From Magnetococcales bacterium (GTDB taxonomy: Bacteria > Pseudomonadota > Magnetococcia > Magnetococcales > JADFYX01): DNA of 7,307 nucleotides. Below the pieces are notes generated by a model that was given only the letters and a program-made list of their open reading frames with translations, was not told where the DNA came from and ran no database searches. The first letter of the stretch is position 1; every line of letters begins with the position of its first letter. Made by a program: the position numbers and the translations under genes. The stretch covers positions 1-7,307 of the forward strand of contig JADFYX010000115.1 of the NCBI GenBank assembly GCA_015232795.1. The letters run 5' to 3'. Below are positions 6,185 to 7,307 of the stretch, one piece after another.

Positions 6185-7307
6185 TGTTGGGTCATTACCG
6201 CACCTTTTTACGTTTGCTAGAAATTATCAATGTATTGGTCAAATATAAAATTGAACCATTTGCCAGTCAATTTCTACCATACCGCCTATTAACCTGGTCT
6301 TACGGTTGGCGTACAGAAACTCGGCAAGTTCGTCACGAGAATGAAGCCCCGGCACGTCTGCGCTTGGCTCTAGAGGCCTTGGGGCCAACTTTTGTCAAGT
6401 TTGGTCAAGCACTATCAACCAGAATGGATGCCCTACCCGAAGAGGTGGGCATTGAGATGAAAAAGCTTCAAGATGATGTAGCCCCATTTCCCTTTGAAAC
6501 TGTTAGGGAGATTTTAGAATCAGATCTCGATGGACCGTTAGAAAAATTCTTTATCCATTTTGATCCTGTTCCCGTAGCTTCTGCCTCTATGGCTCAGGTC
6601 CATCGTGCCACCACCCAAGGTGGAAGAGATGTCGCTGTAAAAGTTCGCAGACCCAATGTTGCCAATATCATTGAGATGGATATCGGCATGTTGACCACCT
6701 TAGCAGAGTTTATCGAACACAACTTTCCTGCCTGGAGCAGATTTCGTGCAAGACGGGTTGTAGAGGAGTTTGCTGCTTCTATCCGTAACGAGTTGGATTT
6801 TCAAGTTGAGGCAGCAAGAGCCGACCAATTTCAGAAAAATTTTAAGCTAGATCCTGAACTCATGATTCCGGCAGTTTTGTGGGAGTTAACCTCATCACAA
6901 ATTTTAACCATGGAGTGGATCAACGGGGTTCCCATTGACGAATTAACAAAAAACCCCAACCCCAACATGGACTCCAAACAGATATCCATCAATCTGATAT
7001 CCGGCTTTTTTAAACAGGTTTTCAGAGATGGTTTTTTTCATGCCGATCAACATCCCGGCAATATTTTTATACTTGATACCGGTACGGTTGCCCTTTTGGA
7101 TTTTGGTATTATAGGTCGCATTAAAACCCAAGATCGCATTTGGTTAGCAGAACTGCTGCAAGGTTTTATCAGCCGTGACTATGGTAAAGTAGCCCAAGTA
7201 CATCTAGATGCTGGATATGTACCTCTTGGTACAGATTTAGATGAATTTGAAGATGCCTGCCGACAAATATCAGAGCCTATTTTTGGGCAGGCAGTTAAAG
7301 ATATCTC
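6184..7307 (+). CDS. ubiB: UbiB, atypical kinase/ATPase of ubiquinone synthesis (3' end cut off)
   Basis: UbiB (ABC1/ADCK/COQ8 family) is an atypical protein-kinase-like ATPase of the inner membrane, needed for ubiquinone synthesis and thought to help extract or deliver lipid precursors. The ATG overlaps the ubiJ stop by one base (TGATG), suggesting translational coupling. 374 codons are present and the frame is open at the window end; E. coli UbiB has 546 residues, so roughly 170 residues, including the C-terminal membrane helices, are missing. Family features seen: the KxGQ motif as KFGQALSTR (72-80); ASMAQVHRA at 134-142, the family's replacement of the usual glycine-rich loop; lysine K153 in VAVKVRRP; RNELDFQVEAARADQF (201-216); the catalytic loop HADQHPGN (286-293); and the metal-binding DFG in LLDFGIIGR (304-312). 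No disruption is visible. It shares the operon of ubiE and ubiJ. Confidence 0.97.
   Translation, partial: MLGHYRTFLRLLEIINVLVKYKIEPFASQFLPYRLLTWSYGWRTETRQVRHENEAPARLRLALEALGPTFVKFGQALSTRMDALPEEVGIEMKKLQDDVAPFPFETVREILESDLDGPLEKFFIHFDPVPVASASMAQVHRATTQGGRDVAVKVRRPNVANIIEMDIGMLTTLAEFIEHNFPAWSRFRARRVVEEFAASIRNELDFQVEAARADQFQKNFKLDPELMIPAVLWELTSSQILTMEWINGVPIDELTKNPNPNMDSKQISINLISGFFKQVFRDGFFHADQHPGNIFILDTGTVALLDFGIIGRIKTQDRIWLAELLQGFISRDYGKVAQVHLDAGYVPLGTDLDEFEDACRQISEPIFGQAVKDI

Noticed and set aside
4974..7131. Leftward open frames opposite ubiE, ubiJ and ubiB (4974-5240, 5812-6048, 6943-7131)
   Set aside because: Each is the complement of a clearly coding stretch, with no credible start signal or homology.

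Overview
The window joins the end of an integrated mobile element (about 1-2287) to what looks like core chromosome with ubiquinone genes (about 2650-7307). The DNA is moderately AT-rich. The ubiE-ubiJ-ubiB order, with a ubiD-family gene close by, is typical of Proteobacteria and best known from Gammaproteobacteria. I cannot name a genus.

Left part, 1-2287. Two tandem 26-bp units, each holding a near-perfect palindrome, sit at the left edge. Next comes a leftward operon. A P4-type tyrosine recombinase (800-2035) has all the expected catalytic residues. An unrecognised gene starts 14 bases after it and is broken by a single in-frame TAA (78-785). Upstream of the integrase lie a leftward promoter embedded in GTGTCCC repeats, two 9-bp tandem repeats, and the 3' part of a tRNA-Arg(CCT) gene running from the anticodon arm to CCA (2238-2287). 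This is the usual layout of an island end. The 3' tRNA fragment is the chromosome-side attachment site, so the intact tRNA-Arg should lie to the left, outside the window, at the other end of the element.

Middle, 2288-2651. Just beyond the tRNA fragment is a promoter-like stretch, a good ribosome binding site and a 62-codon ORF. Its first ~36 residues look like the N-terminus of a different phage-type integrase. It is probably what remains of an older element that used the same tRNA, so the locus looks like a repeated integration site.

Right part, 2652-7307. A long-form UbiD-family prenylated-FMN decarboxylase is transcribed leftward. It diverges, across about 200 bp, from a rightward operon of ubiE (C-methyltransferase), ubiJ (SCP2-domain lipid-binding accessory factor) and ubiB (atypical kinase/ATPase, cut by the window end). 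Spacing is tight: 4 nt between ubiE and ubiJ, and a 1-nt TGATG overlap between ubiJ and ubiB. Together these would act in decarboxylation, C-methylation and the organisation or lipid handling of ubiquinone (possibly also menaquinone) synthesis.

I see no new multi-gene system such as a defence island, CRISPR array or retron. The items most worth a second look are the stop-interrupted gene, the palindromic tandem repeat, and the layered integrase/tRNA junction.
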